Source: Arcuatula senhousia
Taxonomy: Eukaryota > Mollusca > Bivalvia > Mytilida > Mytilidae
NCBI GenBank assembly: GCA_963971305.1
Contig: OZ020307.1
Coordinates: 52,015,702 to 52,079,701 of the forward strand
Direction of reading: 5' to 3'
DNA: 64,000 nt
A program made the position numbers and the translations under genes. Below are positions 34,031 through 45,200 of this stretch, piece by piece (within the stretch, counting starts at the first letter, position 1; each line of letters begins with the position of its first letter). Under the pieces are notes generated by a model. That model did no database searches and had not been told where the DNA came from. It was given only the letters and a program-made list of their open reading frames with translations.

Positions 34031-34559
34031 TTTCTTTAACAAACAGAGTACGCATAACATGAGGTCTAATTATATAAAAAAATCTATTTGTTACATTTGA
34101 ATTGTACAATTTACAAATTATTAAATATAATTTTTGTGTTATCAAGACTAAATGCTAATTAAAAATATCTATGATGAAAACGACAAGGTTATGTTTTCAA
34201 AGACGGCTCGGTATTTTCATATCTATAATGACAAAATAAAAGTATTTCAAGATAGATAAGCATATTCCGCATACATCGCACGAAAACAAAAGGCTAACAC
34301 TATCTGCTTCTGCTTGATTGCCCATAAATTGAATTCTATTTCTAAGATCCAGACGGGATTATGAATATATTTCGAGGATTACGATTATGGTTATCAGAAA
34401 AAAATCATCCTTATAACACTTTCAAAATTCCCATTTCATGTAAGAATCAACCCTTACAATACAAACAAAAATTACTTGTAGTACTACAACCAATTATTAT
34501 TTTATGCATTAAAAACGAAATCGATAATAATGTAAAAAATATAATGCAAAATGGTAACT

Positions 34560-34860
34560 TTACTCTCCTAAACAAAAGAACATGTCTGTAGCAGCGACAA
34601 TTCATAACCTAATTCTATTTACAATGTATTTGTAAATCACCTAAATAATTTTCAACCTAAGATAGATTATTTAAGGCAAAATCTGTTGTTATATGCAAAA
34701 GATCTGGGTGCTCTTTTGGAGCGAATAATACGAAGTTCGAGGTGAATAACAGTTTTACATTTCAAAGATTATTTTGTTTTAACGGAATTTACAATTTTAA
34801 GTAATCACATATCTTATCTATTCATATAGAAAGTTTTATATCAGACATTACATTCAATGC
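34560..34860 (+). repeat. Dispersed repeat shared with about 44.57-44.75 kb
   Basis: 'CATCTAAATAATTTTCAACCTAAGATAGATT' here corresponds to a sequence near 44600-44630, and the following 'GGTGCTCTTTTGGAG' to 'GGCGCTCTTTTATGAAG' near 44670. The upstream piece at 34361-34390 ('CGAGGATTACGATTATGGTTATCAG') recurs inexactly at 43461-43490 and 28918-28945. Probably other parts of the same decayed RT element. Confidence 0.4.
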
Positions 34861-34867
34861 AACATAT

Positions 34868-35065
34868 CAAAGAGGCACACAAATATATCAATAGGCTATG
34901 ACAAATTCAGTCGACAAAATAGAAAACACTGAAAGGAGCACAACATAAACATTACACAAAAAAATAAGCAAAATGTTATCAAAAATGCAAACGCGTATCA
35001 AACTGAGAGTAAAAGCAGGTTCTCCGGAAGAACAAGTTCCTGCTGATTAAACACGATCGTCATGA
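34868..35065 (-). pseudogene. RT-element 3' fragment (copy R5, diverged)
   Basis: Minus-strand remnants: 'AAGAGGCACACAAATATATC', an A-rich stretch, 'ACTGAGAGTAAAAGCAGGT', 'CTCCGGAAGAACAAGTTCCT', 'CACGATCGTCATGATGCC'. These match the order of the better copy at 41781-42290. Confidence 0.45.
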
Positions 35066-35884
35066 TGCCAAACAGCATTCATACACACGACATATTCATT
35101 TTATTCCAATGGTTGATTGACTTCAAATTGATATCTTTTAATTTCCGTTTTTCAAATAAACACTTCAAACTAACGCGGCAAGTTCAATTACTGAAAAAAG
35201 AACACAAATATTTTTTTCCATTTATTAAGTGATTTTTTTAATTAACTGTCTTTTAACTTGTTATGACATCATTTTAAGGACCATTTAAGTCATCTAATTT
35301 AATTTATTTGTTTTTGGCAACTGTTCATTCAACACCATGAACCCATTGACCACCTCCCTCAAGAAACTGAACTTTACTTTGATTTCTTTCTGCGTTTTTA
35401 CGTTAGATATTATTTTGCTTGGTGAAAAGCAAATAAGAATTAGACATTTTAAAAACTGATCTATTTTACTTAAAATAATATTAATTTGATATAAAAATGT
35501 ATGGTTTTGTGAGGACGAACACTAGTATACCCATAAAACTCTTAAATGGACATCATTTACACTCAATACTGATTAAAACTGGACAATTTATTCGACAAGT
35601 GGTGTTAAGAGTCCCAGCGCAATTTCAGTAGTTAGTTTCAAGCTCGATCCCAGTGTATTGTCCCATTATCAGCCCATTATTTTCAGTAATAGCTGTGAGT
35701 ACCACGCTATAATTGTCAGATGATAAACAAAGCATCGAAACACCGCCACCTAGAAATATTAAATAAAAAACAAATGTCTGTCACGTAAACAAGCGAGACA
35801 ATCAAGGCATAATATCCTACATAAAATGTTTCACGTGCTTGATTAGTCAGACCTTTTTGGTCATGAAAAAACACACACGGTATC

Positions 35885-35888
<4 letters not shown>
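35066..35888. other. Non-coding sequence
   Basis: A 'CTTTTAACTTGTTATGACATCA' stretch near 35250 recurs near 45110, another trace of a duplicated repeat. No gene. Confidence 0.4.

Positions 35889-35932
<44 letters not shown>
35889..35932 (+). repeat. (CA)22 microsatellite
   Basis: Twenty-two uninterrupted CA units, followed by CTCACACACA. Confidence 0.95.
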
Positions 35933-35933
<1 letters not shown>

Positions 35934-35939
<6 letters not shown>

Positions 35940-36045
35940 ACAAGCAATGCAATGTAGATTATAAAAAAAACATAATATCAGCAACACAACACGTCAAAAC
36001 GATAATTAACCCGGGTGCTCCGTAAGGTCCTGCTTGAATTATTTT
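35934..36045 (-). pseudogene. RT-element 3' fragment (copy R6, short)
   Basis: 'CAGCAACACAACACGTCAAAACG', 'AACCCGGGTGCTCCGTAAGG' and 'TCCTGCTTGAA' follow the order of copy R9. The CA microsatellite has grown within its A/C-rich part. Confidence 0.4.
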
Positions 36046-36089
36046 AAAGAAGTTAGCCTTGCACGCCGCGACCACAATAATTAGAAAAT

Positions 36090-36510
36090 CCTAGATTAAG
36101 TAAGTTGATCCTAGTTTAACTGATCTTAATCTAGGATTAACTTACCTAACTATCATAAAGCTGATGCTACTGCTTTAACGAAGATTTTCTCGTATTATCA
36201 GTTAATCTAGGCTTTTCTCAGCTAAATGTGAGTTATGAAAATTGAAATTTGAGTTCAGAAAATGTAGGTTTTTCTGTAACTCACATTTAGCTATGTTTAT
36301 CTAAGATTAAGTAGCCAGAAAAGATGGGCTATATTCTGGCCAATCAAAATTCCTCCCAGAAAATATAGGTTATCTATTTGCCAATCAAAATGCTCGATAA
36401 AATCGACTAATCTTACTTGATCTTAGTTTAAGGAGCTTAATCTAGAATTAACTAAAGTATCTATCATAAAGTTGAGAAAAACTAGGATTTTTAATAGTTT
36501 TCAAGAAAAC
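36090..36510. repeat. Fold-back repeat with perfect 16-bp stem
   Basis: AGCTAAATGTGAGTTA (36220-36235) is inverted exactly at 36277-36292. Further out, 'GATCTTAATCTAGGATTAACTTA' (36121-36144) and 'GAGCTTAATCTAGAATTAACTAA' (36433-36456), each followed by 'TATCATAAAG', form a direct pair. Probably a small composite non-autonomous element. Confidence 0.5.
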
Positions 36511-36569
36511 TAAGATTTTCTCATTGAAGTGGATACAGCTAGCCATAAGTTAGACATTTTTATGATTGG

Positions 36570-37160
36570 CTTTTAATCGTATCTCTCATACTTATATCTT
36601 TGGTCAATTGCAACACGGTGAGCAGCGACCACTGGTCATGTTGAAGGCTGCTTGCTTTTTTGTCAAATTTTTAGATTTTTTAACTGCCGATTATATATTA
36701 GTATGTAGGTTTTGTTACGTACACTTATTTTACATCTCATATCTTTCTTTTCTGTTAGGGCTGATTATTTGTGGTCACGTCATAATTAAGATTTTTTAAA
36801 AATGTTACTGGTTCTACATGTTACATCTTTTTGTTTGAATAAATGTCAAGATATTTTGTCTATGCCATATTAAAAAATCAAATAAAATTTAAGATAAAGA
36901 CATAGATTAGAAAATTTTCCCGGTATATTTTTTTCAGTTTCCAGCTGAAAATATTTCCAGAATTGGCATTTGACAATTGCATATAACTAATACATAGTGT
37001 AACATTAGAACGTTTAGCGAAATCGAGAAGTTTATTACACCGTATATTATACGATATTATTGTAAATTCTGGTGACCACATTCATACACTGGTAGTGAAG
37101 ATAATGCCGTGTATTATTGTTCTATCCACCGATGTAAAAAGAAAAACAAATTAAAATGAT
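36570..37160 (+). repeat. Dispersed ~0.6-0.8-kb repeat, second copy
   Basis: Aligns by eye with 46250-47060: 'CAGCGACCACTGGTCA', 'TTGTTACGTACACTT', 'TTTTTTTCAGTTTCC', 'GCATATAACTAA', 'AACGTTTAGCGA', 'CACTGGTAGTGAAGATAATG'. The internal open segment present at 46.6-46.75 kb is deleted here. Small ORFs on either strand are not conserved between the two copies. Confidence 0.55.
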
Positions 37161-37632
37161 GAAACTTCACCAGCAGCGCTAACCTTCACGTTTTTGGAAA
37201 TTAAAATGACTACAAAGTTCTAGACAATAACAAAAAAAAATGCATTTCATGAAATATTGAAAAAGCCAAACACTAATAGTATATGATTCAGTTGAGCATA
37301 GAAAAATGAAACCAAAAATAACGAACCGGGAAACAAAATTGTAACTAAGATGATCAACCTATGTCTGGGGTAGGATGAACCCTAGGGTGTTGACAGATAA
37401 TTGGGCTTTGATGTGATCTCTAAATCAAAAGTGTTGGTGCCGGAGCAGGCTTACCTAGGGGAATCATAACTCCACCTCACGGGTGCTAGAAATTTGACTA
37501 ACAACAATTTAAACTAAACATACCTATTATTAGGAACACAATGGGACATCTTTTTCTCTTTATAATCGAACCTTTCTACCTTTCCCTGAAGAATATTTGA
37601 TGTAAATAGAATCAAATCTTAATAACCTTTTT
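37161..37632. other. Non-coding sequence
   Basis: The 'GGTGCCGGAGCAGGC...AACTCCACCTC' stretch at 37436-37480 resembles 59690-59730, a minor dispersed repeat. Confidence 0.35.
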
Positions 37633-39085
37633 AGCTCACCTGACCCGAAGGGTCGTGTGAGCTATTGGCGTCACTTGGCGTCCGTCGTCCGTCCGTCGTC
37701 CGTCGTCCGTCCGTCGTCCGTCCGTAAACTTTTTCAAACGTTAACTCCTCTGACACCATAAGTCCAATTGAAACCAAACTTGGTGTAGTTGATCTTTAGG
37801 GTATGGCCTACTAAATTATCGTTCGGATTGTTGATTTTTAAAAAAACATGGCCGCCGTGGCTAAAAATAGAACATAGGGGTAAAATGCAGTTTTTTGCAA
37901 ATAACTCAAAAACGGCTACAGATATCAAAATTTTGGCAAAGGGTAAAAGTGATCAGCACCTCAAGATCTACCTACCCTGAAATTTTGAAGAAAATCCAAC
38001 AACCCATGTAGGAGTTATTGCCCTTTTCGTGGATTTTTTGCAAATTTTGCACCTGCTTAGCTCAATATCTTGATAACTATACAAGATATTTGAGAAATTT
38101 AAATTGTTTATTGTTAAGCACATCAAGATCTACAAAATATGTAATAGGGTCAACGTTGTAGAACCTTTCCTTTTAGGAGTTATTGCCCTTAGAACGTCAA
38201 AATTGAGCATTTTAACAGTATTTCCTCATTACATTGAAAACGTTAACTCCTCTAACAGTTTAAGTCCAATTGGAACCAAACTTGGTATAGTTGTTTATTA
38301 GCATTAGGTGTATAGAACTGATGTGGGGATTTTTGATTGGTCGCTGTGGCTAAAAATAGAACATAGGGGTAAATGGCAGTTTTTTGCAAATAACTCAAAA
38401 ACGGTGACAGATTTTAAAATTTTGATTGGGAATAAAAGTGATCAGCACCTGAAGATCTACCAGCTCTGAAATTTTGAAGAAAATTCAACGACCCCTGTAG
38501 GAGTTATTGCCCTTTTTGTGGATTTTTGGAAAATTTTGCACCTGTTTAGCTCAATATTTTGACAACCTTACAAGATATTCGAGAAATTTAAATTGCATAT
38601 TGTTAAGCACATCAAGATCTACAAAATATGTAATAGGGTCAACATTGTAGGACCTTTCCTTTGAGGAGTTATTGCCCTTAGAAGGTCAAAATTGAGCTGT
38701 TAAAAAGAATTTCCTCATTACATTGAAAATGTTCACTCCTCTGACACTTAAAGTCAAATTGGAACCAAACTTTGTATCGTTGTTTATTAGCATTAGGTGT
38801 ATAGAACTGATGTAGGGATATTTGATTGGTTGTAAAACATGGCCACTGTGGCTAAAAATAGAAAATTGGGTTAAACTGCATTCTTTTGCTAATAACTCAA
38901 AAAGGGTGACAGATTTTTGAATTTTAATTGAGATAAAAGTGATCAGCACCTTAAGATCCACCATATTGTCAGATGACCCCCTTATTAAACTTATGACCCT
39001 TTCAATGTCAAATAGATTTTGCCTAATAGCCTTTACTACAGGCACATATGTCAGGTGAGCGATTCAGGCTCCTGGGAGCCTCTTG
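37633..39085 (+). mobile_element. Hairpin-headed element E3a (AGCTCACC family)
   Basis: The head hairpin at 37633-37663 pairs AGCTCAC with GTGAGCT and GACCC with GGGTC around GAA. A run of CGTCCGTC units follows (37679-37726). The core has about three repeats with a period of roughly 490-500 bp, beginning CTAAAAATAGAA at 37861, 38350 and 38852. The far end carries TCAGGTGAGC (39051-39060) and a second small hairpin, AGGCTCctgGGAGCCT (39066-39081). It is inverted relative to 22629-24383. No coding capacity; the 119-codon minus-strand ORF in the last repeat is incidental. Confidence 0.8.
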
Positions 39086-39529
39086 TTTTATTGAATAAGT
39101 AGTGTCAAATCATATGTTGACTACATTTTGAGAGAGCCGTTGAGTGCAGTTCAGTTGGCGGATGTTTACATACGACTTAATCCGATGTTAATGAAAATTG
39201 CATCCCTGTTTAAAAGATCACTCAAAAAAAATTATTTATCATGTGGAAAATTTCATTCTTATTTCATGAAACTACATCCATTCAAAATCGTGAAAACAAA
39301 CATTAATAACCCAGTCTTGATTATATAATCCATTCACAGTACAAGAAAGGTTTTATATATATAGCTTCCAACTATGCCACAGTCTGTCTTCCGGTTGCGT
39401 AATACTCAATTCCTGTAATGTTTCCTATTCTGTCTATACTGATTTTGAATAAGCAAACTTTGCAATTTAAGGGAATGTACTTTTATGTTATAATTCAAAC
39501 AATTCATTGAAAATATTTTTACCTAAGGC
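39086..39529. other. Non-coding sequence
   Basis: Nothing recognised. Confidence 0.35.
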
Positions 39530-40070
39530 TGTCGGCTCTTTATGATATAGAAGAAGCTGCGAAACATTCATTTTATTTGTATTTTCTTTTTTGTCATTGG
39601 ACATTCTCATTAATAAGTTCATTTGACTTAAATATACGTATTTTGTACCCAGGCAAAATAATTAAAGTCTGTGGTCGTTAAAACGTAGAAGTTTAAGCTC
39701 CCAAAGAAACAGTCTTATATTTTTTCAAATTCTTTTGATACGAAACAATCCTATGTCAAACACAACGAAGAAGCTTTCTTTATGTTTCTGAAATATGAGA
39801 AGAGAATCTATAGTTACTCAAAACACTGAATGAGTTAAACAATTGAAAGGATTCATGATGCTGACAATCATACTGGCTATCTTCCCATCATTACAAATGT
39901 CAATAAGAGCAAGACATTATATGATGCTGTCACATTTGTTAAGAATTCTGTTATCAATTCTTAAATAAAATTGATTGGTTCGGACCTAAGGGACTAAGTC
40001 TATAAATAACAGAAAAGTCCTGTTGAAAAAAGACACATAGAAAGAAAGTTACATTGTACTTATTCTACTA
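39530..40070. repeat. Segment repeated at 42.4 and 47.4 kb (copy 1)
   Basis: Shares 'CTCTTTATGA', 'AAACATTCATTT', 'AATAAGTTCATTTGACTTA', 'CAATCCTATGTCAAACACAA', 'GCTGACAATCATACTGGC', 'AGACATTATATGATGCTGTC' and 'AAGAATTCTGTTATCAATTC' with 47430-47950, and fewer blocks with 42380-42870. The three copies are in the same orientation and interleave with RT fragments, so they may be parts of one large decayed element. Confidence 0.55.
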
Positions 40071-41170
40071 TAAAGTCGCTTGGTTGGTACTTATATCAAA
40101 ATTTTCATGACAGTGTAGAATTGCAAACTATAATTTCCTTGTCTATACATGATACAGTTCAGTTAATGGTGGAGTAGCACGTACTCTAAACTATACTATA
40201 AATGGATTCATTTATTTTCATGGGTACCAATTCCAATATATTTGCATATAAATTAAAAGAAAAATGTTCTGCAACGAATTTGGTTAGTGTCTTCTCTCGG
40301 TAGAATATAGGTCTTTTACAATATATTTTATTCTTTAAATCGTCTAAGTCATTGGGAATACAAAAAATTCATAAAATCGTGAAGGAATTATTATTTTAGG
40401 CTTAAACATGACATGACAAATGATTCGTATAAATCAAAGCAAACTATAAAACATTTTCTTTCATTGTCATTAAAATTCAGATAATACATAGAGTGAAAAG
40501 GTGAACAAAAGTGGTTACTTAAGAAATTAACTATCGCACAACATACACATGTAAGTGCAAGCAATTGTTTAACGACTTTTACAGCAAAGAAAACATGGAA
40601 TGAGCTAATAAATCTGGTGTAAGCTCATGCAGTAACCGATTCTAAAAAAAACTTTTGACGACTTCTAATCTTCAACGAATTTCTCTAAGATTACATGTTC
40701 TCCTAATTGACAGCCTTGATATTATCATCATGTTGTCTACCTAGACTTTCCTTTCTGTCGTGGCTAACAGAAATAGTACTTTCTGTAAAATTCCGGTAAT
40801 AGCTCTAAGGTGTTAGTGTTTAAATAAGGAAGTGAGTTATTTAAAAGTTTCGATGGGCATATAGAAATCAAATTATGGTCACCGTCTTATAAATCTCGTC
40901 TTACTGCTGGAATTTTTCAATTAATAAACAAGAAGTGACCGTAACTTTGTACTTTGCGGTATAAAGTTAGCGAACAAAAAATTGAGAGAGTTCTATATTA
41001 TAGTAGACACAGCCTTCTATGTCTTGGACACTACAAATAACGAACCAAATATTTAACGTGAAATCTCTTGCTCCGAACAATTTGGTTCAAGAATTCCTTT
41101 AACTCTTTGGGGTCAATGTGTTGTCGTTTTAACCGTCATCTACATATTTTGTATAATTGATATAATTAAG
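40071..41170. other. Non-coding sequence, nothing recognised
   Basis: No supported feature. Confidence 0.4.
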
Positions 41171-41365
41171 AAAAAGTAAAGGTGTACCAATTGGACAGTC
41201 AATCAAGAAAAACACAAAGATAAAATTATTAGACATAAAATCATCATTATAATAAAAACACAGAACAAAAAAAAACATATATCAGACCAAAATCGCATTC
41301 ACACACGTCAAACCGACATTGACCTAAGGTGCTCCGGAAAAGTAAGCCATTTCTTCTTGCTTTAC
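41171..41365 (-). pseudogene. RT-element 3' fragment (copy R7)
   Basis: Minus strand: 'GTAAAGGTGTACCAATTGGAC', 'AAATCATCATTATAAT', 'CAAACCGACATTGACC', 'GGTGCTCCGGAAAAGTAAGC'. It faces copy R8 immediately to its right. Confidence 0.5.
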
Positions 41366-41374
41366 TTTTTCAAT

Positions 41375-41551
41375 GATCAATTTACTCTTCTGGAGCACGA
41401 CTTGAGTTCACGTTGTTGGTTTCCGCTTGGTTTGGGTTTTTTCTTATGTTTTGTGTTTTAGTGCTGTTCTCGTTAATGTTTTTTAGATTTTTCATTTGAT
41501 TTTTCGGACTTTTGACACTCAAATGCCCCAGTGGTGCCGATTGCTTCTTTT
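41375..41551 (+). pseudogene. RT-element 3' fragment (copy R8)
   Basis: Plus strand: 'TTACTCTTCTGGAGCACGAC', 'TGAGTTCACGTTGTTGG', 'TTTTCGGACTTTTGACACTC', 'GCCCCAGTGG', ending 'ATTGCTTCTTT'. The 3' terminus matches the other copies. Confidence 0.6.
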
Positions 41552-41780
41552 GCAGACTAATAAAGCCTTCCTTGTGTGTCAAAATATGGAGCGTAACTCC
41601 TTGTCCTATAATCTGTAATGTTCGTTATTTCAAATTCCTGTCGATTTTTAGAAACTAAGTAAGTATAGAGATTCACTGCATTAGACTACGCATAACCATA
41701 TCCATCTATCCTAATTTAAACTAATGAATTTGTCAATTGAATGTGCTATAGCTTTAGGAATAAAATGGATATTATCATTC

Positions 41781-42290
41781 AAAGAAGCAAAGGTGTACCA
41801 AAGGGGTAATCAGTATCATAAAACCGTAAAGACAAAGACAAAACCGGCAGACAAAAAAAACATCACAACAAAACAAACCACATAACAACATAAAACACAC
41901 ACACACACATAACAACAAAACCGCATTCAGCAACGCGAACTCAAGTCGAAACGAGAGTGAACTCAGGTGCTCCGGAAAAGTAAGCAGTTCCTACTTGCTA
42001 TAGCACACCCGTCACGTTGCCAAAGATCGATTAAGTGTTGGTCAAATCCGGAAATGATGACATTACAAAACTCTATGTCAAACCAACATCTGTGCTCATC
42101 TGAGAGATAGAAATCCCGTATTTGTACCCAAGCACATGATGTCGTCCGTAAAATTTCTTGAGTGATGACAACAACCTGGGAACAACGTACCCCTGTGTTA
42201 AAAATTTGCTTGTCAGCCGTGTAGCTGTATCAAGGAAGTCGTTGTACTCCCCACATGCTCTGGAATGACGAATCAAACAGTGAACAAAAA
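41781..42290 (-). pseudogene. RT-element 3' fragment with coding end (copy R9)
   Basis: From 42276 down to 42073 the minus strand still encodes 67 residues: 'MIRHSRACGEYNDFLDTATR', 'LTQGYVVPRLLSSLKKFYGR' and 'YKYGISISQMSTDVG', clearly homologous to the copy at 51494-52189. The 3' untranslated part follows to 41781 with the 'GTGCTCCGGAAAAGTAAGCA' and 'AGCAAAGGTGTACC' blocks. Truncated upstream. Confidence 0.7.
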
Positions 42291-42379
42291 AACATTGCTG
42301 TTAAAGGATATCCTCTTAATAATATGGAAAATATTTAATATGTGTTTAATTTTGTATTGGTATTTTTTTCTACTGGACA

Positions 42380-42870
42380 TTCCTAAGTTCATTTGACTTT
42401 GAAATAGCTAAAACTAATTTACAATTTATCTAACGCATCGTGTAGTTTCTAAAATAGCGAAAATTGTACGATTATTAAAAAGTCTATGATGGAAATGACA
42501 TTGTACAGCTTTCAAAGGAGCCGAAGTAATTTATCTTTTTATTTTGATAAAACAAAAATGTAAGAAAGCCCCACTATAGATTTCAGCTTAAAAACTAACA
42601 AGAATATTTATATTCAGGATATTATTACACTAAAAAACTGAATGAGTTTCACGATTTAAAAGATCCGTCATGCTGGCAATCGTTCTATCCTAACGTACGT
42701 CATTATTGGCCAAAGAACAAACTATTTTTACAATGCTGTTACATATTTAAAAGAGTCCAACCAGTACATAATTCACTTTTAAATGAAATTGAATGAGTCG
42801 TGAAAAAGTTTATAAATACTTGAACATTCCTTAATGGGAAAAAGACACATACAAGGAAAATTACTTCTAT
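42380..42870. repeat. Segment repeated at 39.5 and 47.4 kb (copy 2)
   Basis: Shares 'TGGACATTC..AAGTTCATTTGACTT', 'AGTCTATGATGG', 'TCATGCTGGCAATC' and 'AATGGGAAAAAGACACATAC' with the other two copies. More diverged. Confidence 0.45.
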
Positions 42871-43028
42871 TAAAAACTCTAGATCTTTTAGTTAGTAAAT
42901 GCATTATTTATATTTAATTATTATCATGATAAAAAAAGAAATATATACACTCCCGGTCTTCGGTAATAATAAGAAAACTTGTGTCCCTGTGGGCAAGAAA
43001 GGCCACTGCAAGGCTTATTTTCATGGGA

Positions 43029-43060
43029 CGCCAACCCCAACCCTAACCTTAACTTTTAAA
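43029..43060 (+). repeat. Small telomere-like CCCTAA patch
   Basis: 'ACGCCAACCCCAACCCTAAC' followed by CTTAACTTTT, then 'AAACATTTTAAAATGAAAAATTC', which recalls the spacer/CCCTAA arrangement of the array beginning at 47.96 kb. Isolated outlier of that repeat. Confidence 0.4.
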
Positions 43061-43671
43061 CATTTTAAAATGAAAAATTCATACTTCCACTTAAAAATAA
43101 CTGTGGACATTTTCATTAAAAAAACTGGAGGTAAGAACTCGCATGAATAATACTTCACCCGATAAAATCGCACAAAAGTAAATAAAACTGTTTCCCGAAA
43201 ATTAAACATTTTTTACTTGAAAATGATGGAGAATCAATGATAACACAACACGTGATGATTTTCTGTCTAACACACAAACAAATGCTAGCGAAACTCTTAT
43301 GAAAATTTCACAATGAAAATGACAAATTAATCATGGGAATTTCAAGGTAAAAAACTGGTTCCTCTAGACAATGCAAGAAAACAGTATAACAACCTATGAC
43401 TCTGAGTTGATTGCTTAAAAGTGAATTGTCTTTCATAATAATGCAAACGGGCATACGAACATATTAAGAGGATTACGATCATTGCCATTATTAGAAATCT
43501 GGAAATATATTTTATTTGAGCATTAAAACTTGCGATACAAATGAAAATAAATACCGTTACTATCCAAAAACAAAATGATTTTATAGTCAAACTACAGATA
43601 ACTAAAACTACAGACTGAATTGCTGTAGAAGACACACTCGTAATCGTTACAACTGTGTATAAGGGACAGGC

Positions 43672-43915
43672 AAAAGAAGTAGAGATACCAATGGGGCATC
43701 CGAATGTCAAAATCAGTAAACACCAACGGGAACAAGGCAGGAAAAAACACAACATAAAACAAAAAAATCCAAAAACAACTGAATAGCAATCAACAATTCA
43801 AACTCAAGTAAGTAACGATAATGAACTCAGATGTGGCGCTTTACAAAGGAAATCAAACCAATAAACCAACATCTGCACTCATATGAGAGATTGAAATCTC
43901 ATATAAAAATAGATA
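43672..43915 (-). pseudogene. RT-element 3' fragment (copy R10)
   Basis: Minus-strand order: 'AGAAGTAGAGATACCAATGG', 'GGCATCCGAATGTCAAAATC', 'AACACCAACGGGAACAAGG', then 'AACATCTGCACTCATATGAG', corresponding to the coding end '(I)SQMSADVG'. Decayed. Confidence 0.6.
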
Positions 43916-44196
43916 AAAAAAATTGAATCATTATTTTCTAAACAGGTTACATTGACAAGGTATGATCAGGGTTATTTTGGTCCCTTTTTCAAAAGTGAAA
44001 TTTAATGCTAAAATATTGATTTATATGTTATTAAGTAATAAAAGGTAATAAATTTGAATGTTTTAAACAAATAATAGATCCAATCTGATTTTAGCATAAT
44101 CGCCATTCGATCAAACTTGACGACAGAGTGTTTTTTTTTTCTCAAAACAACTAAAAATTTTGTATATTTTTGTACGTTTTTGGCTTAAATAACAAT

Positions 44197-44289
44197 GAGT
44201 GGACAAGTGGCCCACAAAGTTATTATTTGGAATTGGCATACGAAAACTAATGTTTCCAGAAATTATCTTTGTGGGCCACAGGTCCGCTC
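44197..44289. repeat. Inverted repeat GTGGCCCACAAAG
   Basis: GTGGCCCACAAAG (44207-44219) is inverted exactly at 44267-44279. The pairing extends outward with GAGTGGAC against GTCCGCTC. A 47-base loop lies between. The overlapping 111-codon ORF at 44199-44534 shows no domain. Confidence 0.55.
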
Positions 44290-44569
44290 ATATTCAAATT
44301 TCACACAAACCGTTGTCATTTTACAATCACAAGCCAATTATGCTACATTTTATAGTTCTCTTAATGCGAAATTACGCCATATGTCAAATTTATATAGACC
44401 AAATTTTGCTTGTTCCAAAAAATATTACTTCTGAATCACAAAATTACACAGTTATGATTCAATTATGCGATTTTGGAAAATTTGTCAAATTTAGGGGACT
44501 AATTCGACCTCTTATCCTATCTTGTCCTTTGTAAATTTAAAAGCAAAGGAACATAACTTGCAAACAATT

Positions 44570-45200
44570 CTAGCGCTGTTTCTTTTTATTCTGCAATCAT
44601 CTAAATATTTTACAAACTAAGATAGACTGCTTATGGCCAAAATGTTATCTTACTTTTTCAAAAAATACAGGCGCTCTTTTATGAAGAACAATGAAAAGCT
44701 CAGGAGAATTTGAACGCTTTGCATTTTTAAGATTTCTTCGCAGCAATGCTTGGAAATCATGGTTATTAGTAACGATATATCGTTTCGCCTAATAAAGATC
44801 AAAATGCCACGAAAAATCAGACAACAAAAAGAACACGAAAATGCAAAACATAAATCAAACACCGAACAAGCAAAAGCAAAAGCAGAAACGCAAAAACTCG
44901 TCCAAATGAGAGTAAACTCCAGTTTATGTTTGTTAAACACATATGCTGCCAAATATCAACCATGCGCACTACAAATTTCATTTATTTAAATCCGATTGAC
45001 GTAAAAATATAATTTGATTGTCCTGTTTTTCATACAAATTTCAAAATAAACAAGTTGTTGAAAAAGGACAATAACAACACTTCATTCATCAATTTATCAT
45101 CTTTTAACTTGTTATGACCTCAATTTGAGCATAACAAAACTCATCAGATTAGATTTAAATAATTTTGACAACTGCACATTAAACCCCAATGAAATACTAA
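44570..45200. repeat. Dispersed repeat with diverged RT-tail traces
   Basis: Shares blocks with 34.56-35.30 kb, in the same order. Around 44775-44930, 'AAGATCAAAATGCCAC', an A-rich part and 'GAGAGTAAACTCC' look like a very diverged minus-strand RT tail. Confidence 0.35.

Noticed and set aside
35716..35952. 78-codon ORF with a VCVCVC run
   Set aside because: It is created by the CA microsatellite.
38686..39045. 119-codon minus-strand ORF
   Set aside because: It lies in the core repeat of element E3a; the corresponding repeats elsewhere in E3a and E3b are not open.
44199..44534. 111-codon plus-strand ORF
   Set aside because: It begins inside an inverted repeat, overlaps another frame of similar length, and shows no recognisable domain.
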